A stretch of 64,000 nucleotides of DNA. Source: Chondrilla cf. caribensis (taxonomy: Eukaryota > Porifera > Demospongiae > Chondrillida > Chondrillidae). The translations under genes and the position numbers were made by a program. The notes below the pieces were generated by a model. That model was not told the DNA's origin, did not search any database, and was given only the letters and a program-made list of their open reading frames with translations. The DNA is taken from NCBI GenBank assembly GCA_964020155.1, contig OZ026561.1, positions 2,461,547 to 2,525,546 of the forward strand. The letters run 5' to 3'. Positions 62,403 to 64,000 of the stretch are shown in pieces. Position 1 is the first letter of the stretch. Every line of letters starts with the position of its first letter.

Positions 62403-63890
62403 AATAATCATAATGAAAGAGAAAATACTAACAATACATTGCAAATTCAATATAATATGCATATACGTACACATGAGGGTTACTGGTACACACATGCACA
62501 CACTTGTATACACATATTTGCATGTAAACATGCATACACACATACTCGCACACAGTGACACCCACACCCACACACTCACATGCACATAAACACACACAAA
62601 CACACCCATGCACCCACATGCATACATAAACACACACACAAAGCACACATGGCACATCCACAAGTAATAGTGTATTGCAACATGCAACAAGATAAGTGTC
62701 TCTATAGTACGTCCAAAATTGATCATGCAATAGTACCAGACAATTCCATCAATTGCCGGACAAGAGTTAAAGTAAAAAGTCAAAAGTTAAAAAGTTTAAC
62801 CCTAGAACTTTCTGAAATACTTGTCCCGAGCAGACTTTCTAGCTTTCCTACGACAGCTATATAAGCCAATGCATGGATATTGTTTCTGGTGAGACATTCA
62901 CATCGCACTCATGATCTTTGTAGATATGCATATGTTTTCGTTATGTGTAGTTATTGTGCTCATGACTGAAAATATTAGTATTAGAGAACACGTAATAACT
63001 AGTACTTTCTTCAAATGTCATTGCTTAGATTGTGAATTATTAAATTCTCACTTAAATTTTGTGGTTATACCACAATGTGTCCCTGACAAAATACCAGAGT
63101 GTGCCTTGCTGTGCATAGACACTGGACCATAATAATATTATATGCGATAGTTGATTTTCAATTCTGCATGCACCTTGGAACATTTCATTTCCCAGATAAG
63201 CATCATTGTCTGTACAGGTGCATGCAAAATCTAGTAAAGGGTATCCCTATTACGTTGCACCAGTGCAAATAGCAGAAATAGGTATACAGTGCATACATCA
63301 TTGTCACATGTGTGCAATAGGTAAATTTTGACTTCATGGTTCATTTCACAAGCTTCATTTCGACTAACAGTTGGGAAATACAGATATATGCAAACACATT
63401 AAACAGAAAAGTGTATACACACAGAGTATGTAGCCAATTTCTAGATTTTAGTTATAGTTACATTTTTTGCCTTAAAATACAACAAATCTAGTTACAGTTT
63501 ACAGTAACGATGTGTGCTTTACATGTATACTCTACCATCATTATATACTCATGCATACACAGTTCCGTGTGCATCTAGTCTCCATCAATCTGTATATAAA
63601 TACACCATTTCCACTCGTTGGGAACAATTTTATAATACAAATATGATCTTCTTGTGCTCTAGTATAGTCTTGTACAGTAACTATAACATTTGCAGCAGAT
63701 ATTTGATTATAGTTTCATTTATGGACATTATTCACACTTTTAGTTATAGTTTTTTGAAGGTGACTCCTGTACTTATAGTTAGTTACAGTTATGATTAACT
63801 AAAAGGTCCAGAACATTGATGTACAATATTATGTATGCACGTATGGTACAAAATTAATGGTCACAGATGGAATAGTTTGTTTTTACTGAC
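62403..63890. other. No gene recognised
   Basis: CA-rich DNA at 62480-62650 and otherwise unique A+T-rich sequence. No exon, RNA or element recognised. Confidence 0.4.
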
Positions 63891-64000
63891 TAAAAAGCAC
63901 TATCGAATCAATGTTGAAAGCAATGCATTGAAGCAAGGAAGTCAACATTTAATACTTCAATTAGGTTTCCTCCTTGAGGAATATGGTAATTTCCTCCTGT
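63891..64000. mobile_element. Truncated copy of the ~155-bp foldback MITE
   Basis: AAGCACTATCGAATCAATGTTGAAAG and a right part ending TTTCCTCCTGT match the units at 41716 and 44104. The window ends inside or at the edge of the element. Confidence 0.6.

Overview
This is a eukaryotic, A+T-rich window, most likely from a marine invertebrate and probably a sponge. That assignment is inference. It rests on intron-dense animal genes (ASAP-type ArfGAP, NMD3, RAB32/38), death-effector-fold domains, bacterial-type D-Ala-D-Ala dipeptidase genes, and retroelement protein families that I recall mainly from cnidarian and sponge genomes.

Layout. 0-3.1 kb: no confident gene, but a 29-bp palindromic insertion. 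3.1-15.3 kb (minus): a 26-exon ASAP-family gene (BAR-PH-ArfGAP-ankyrin-SH3) whose exon phases all close. 15.5-20.8 kb (minus): the ribosome export adaptor gene NMD3, ending only 217 bp before the ASAP start codon. 21.7-25.2 kb (plus): a five-exon RAB32/38 GTPase gene, divergent from NMD3. 26.1-40.5 kb: two nearly identical intronless secreted VanX-like dipeptidase genes (plus) flank minus-strand exons coding for three death-effector-like domains and a large unrecognised helical C-terminus. 41.3-44.6 kb: a broken reverse-transcriptase element carrying two foldback MITEs. 45.2-46.4 kb (minus): an intronless GT10 fucosyltransferase gene. 46.4-58.2 kb: retroelement debris, including three LINE-type remnants and a Penelope-type fragment, plus short repeats. 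59.4-61.6 kb (plus): a multi-exon gene of an uncharacterised, transposon-like protein family with one apparent frameshift.

The most unusual signal is a family of very short palindromic insertions (29, 42 and probably 20 bp) bounded by 7-bp direct repeats. They share the terminal word CATAG with a 793-bp MITE that also has a perfect 7-bp target duplication. Other points of note are the VanX pair, the undescribed DED-domain architecture, and TG microsatellites placed at or just after splice donors. Exon boundaries were derived by hand from splice dinucleotides, reading-frame continuity and remembered family sequences. No alignment or database search was run.
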